This document shows, piece by piece, positions 24,655 through 25,023 of a stretch of 25,023 bases of DNA. The notes under the pieces are model-generated. The model searched no databases and had not been told where the DNA came from. It was given only the letters and a program-made list of their open reading frames with translations. Where the stretch lies: NCBI GenBank assembly GCA_946803715.1, contig CAMPET010000015.1:152372-177394 (forward strand). The letters are read 5' to 3'. Position 1 is the stretch's first letter, and the number at the start of each line of letters is the position of its first letter. A program made the position numbers and the translations under genes. The stretch comes from Beroe ovata. Lineage: Eukaryota > Ctenophora > Nuda > Beroida > Beroidae.

Positions 24655-25023
24655 ATGATGCTGACCTACAACGTGTTCTTGTGAGTATCCCATCGTTGAT
24701 TGGTGCATCATGGCACCGTGAAGCAAGTGTCACATGACCAATAACTTCAGTTTCATGGTGCTAGTGAACTTGTCCCTGGCCAGCGAAAGTGTGTTGTCAA
24801 AACGGAATGCCATAAGATCTGCTCTATCCGAACGGTAAGTTGAATGTCGGAAGTCGGTGTTTCCGCGGTTTCAGCGGTGCATTAAACCTGAAACTCTTCA
24901 GATGAGTCGGGAATTGACAATTGGCAATATTTTCAGAGATGAAGAGCTCCTGCAAATGCCAGGAAGAGGTCTGAGTGAAGAATTGGATCAGATGCCAGGC
25001 AGAGGTCTGAATGAGGAATTGGA
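24655..25023 (+). CDS. Secreted precursor with 12-residue MPGR repeats (partial, novel)
   Basis: Three exons join in phase: 24655-24680, 24751-24834 and 24937 to the window edge. The introns are 70 and 102 bp with GTGAGT and GTAAGT donors. In-frame TAA at 24616-24618 precedes two adjacent ATGs (24655, 24658). The product starts with a clear signal peptide: MMLTYNVFFF, then a hydrophobic core MVLVNLSLA, with cleavage best placed after Ala19. A dibasic Lys26-Arg27 follows, then an acidic stretch. From about residue 39 there are repeats of QMPGRGL(S/N)EELD, two copies plus a degenerate EELL lead-in, continuing past the edge. No cysteine is seen. Met-Pro-Gly-Arg could be read as an amidation plus cleavage site, which would make this a peptide-hormone or neuropeptide-like precursor. 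It could also be a repetitive extracellular or mineral-matrix protein; the SEE in one repeat fits a secretory-kinase S-x-E site. I do not recognise the family. A two-codon upstream ORF (24610-24618) may temper translation. Confidence 0.68.

Overview
This window is nuclear DNA of a multicellular animal. Every recognisable gene is split by short GT-AG introns (70 to 375 bp, with two longer ones of 1.3 and 1.7 kb in one gene). It also holds a Pol III tRNA gene, many (CA)n/(GT)n microsatellites and a satellite-like tandem array. The proteins point to an invertebrate: a ZCCHC24 homologue (an animal family), a classical aquaporin, and two proteins linked to cilia or sperm (TCP11 family and CFAP144/FAM183). 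The species cannot be fixed from the sequence. Four single N characters (8111, 9779, 20379, 23341) look like collapsed assembly gaps, and at least two of them coincide with broken genes or duplicated sequence.

Layout. 1-2030: microsatellite and upstream sequence with a CpG-dense patch. 2031-4350: TCP11-family gene on the + strand, five exons visible, with the 5' end not certain. 5030-5111: tRNA-Ser(TGA) on the minus strand. 5112-11738: about 6.6 kb without a recognised gene, holding minisatellites, hairpins, a GC-rich patch and one promoter-like TATA site. 11839-15772: the first four exons of a ZCCHC24 homologue; its terminal zinc-finger exon is not visible. 15860-19288: about 10.4 copies of an exactly 330-bp tandem repeat. 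19736-20378: the first three coding exons of an aquaporin, cut off by the gap at 20379. 20459-20950: a further 1.5 copies of the 330-bp repeat. 21456-22406: the 3' exons of CFAP144. 22988-23731: a 353/358-bp direct duplication on both sides of a gap. 24368-25023: a TATA box and the first three exons of a secreted precursor with 12-residue repeats, running off the right edge.

The genes do not form an operon or an obvious pathway. TCP11 and CFAP144 both suggest flagellated cells (sperm, cilia), but this is a thematic link only. The most interesting item is the gene at the right edge. Its three exons join in phase into a clean signal peptide, a Lys-Arg site and repeats ending in Met-Pro-Gly-Arg, which is the layout of a (neuro)peptide-like precursor. 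Two further items deserve a look: nine CACGTG E-boxes within 1.5 kb of the ZCCHC24 introns, and a satellite array with base-identical monomers lying where the ZCCHC24 3' exon should be.
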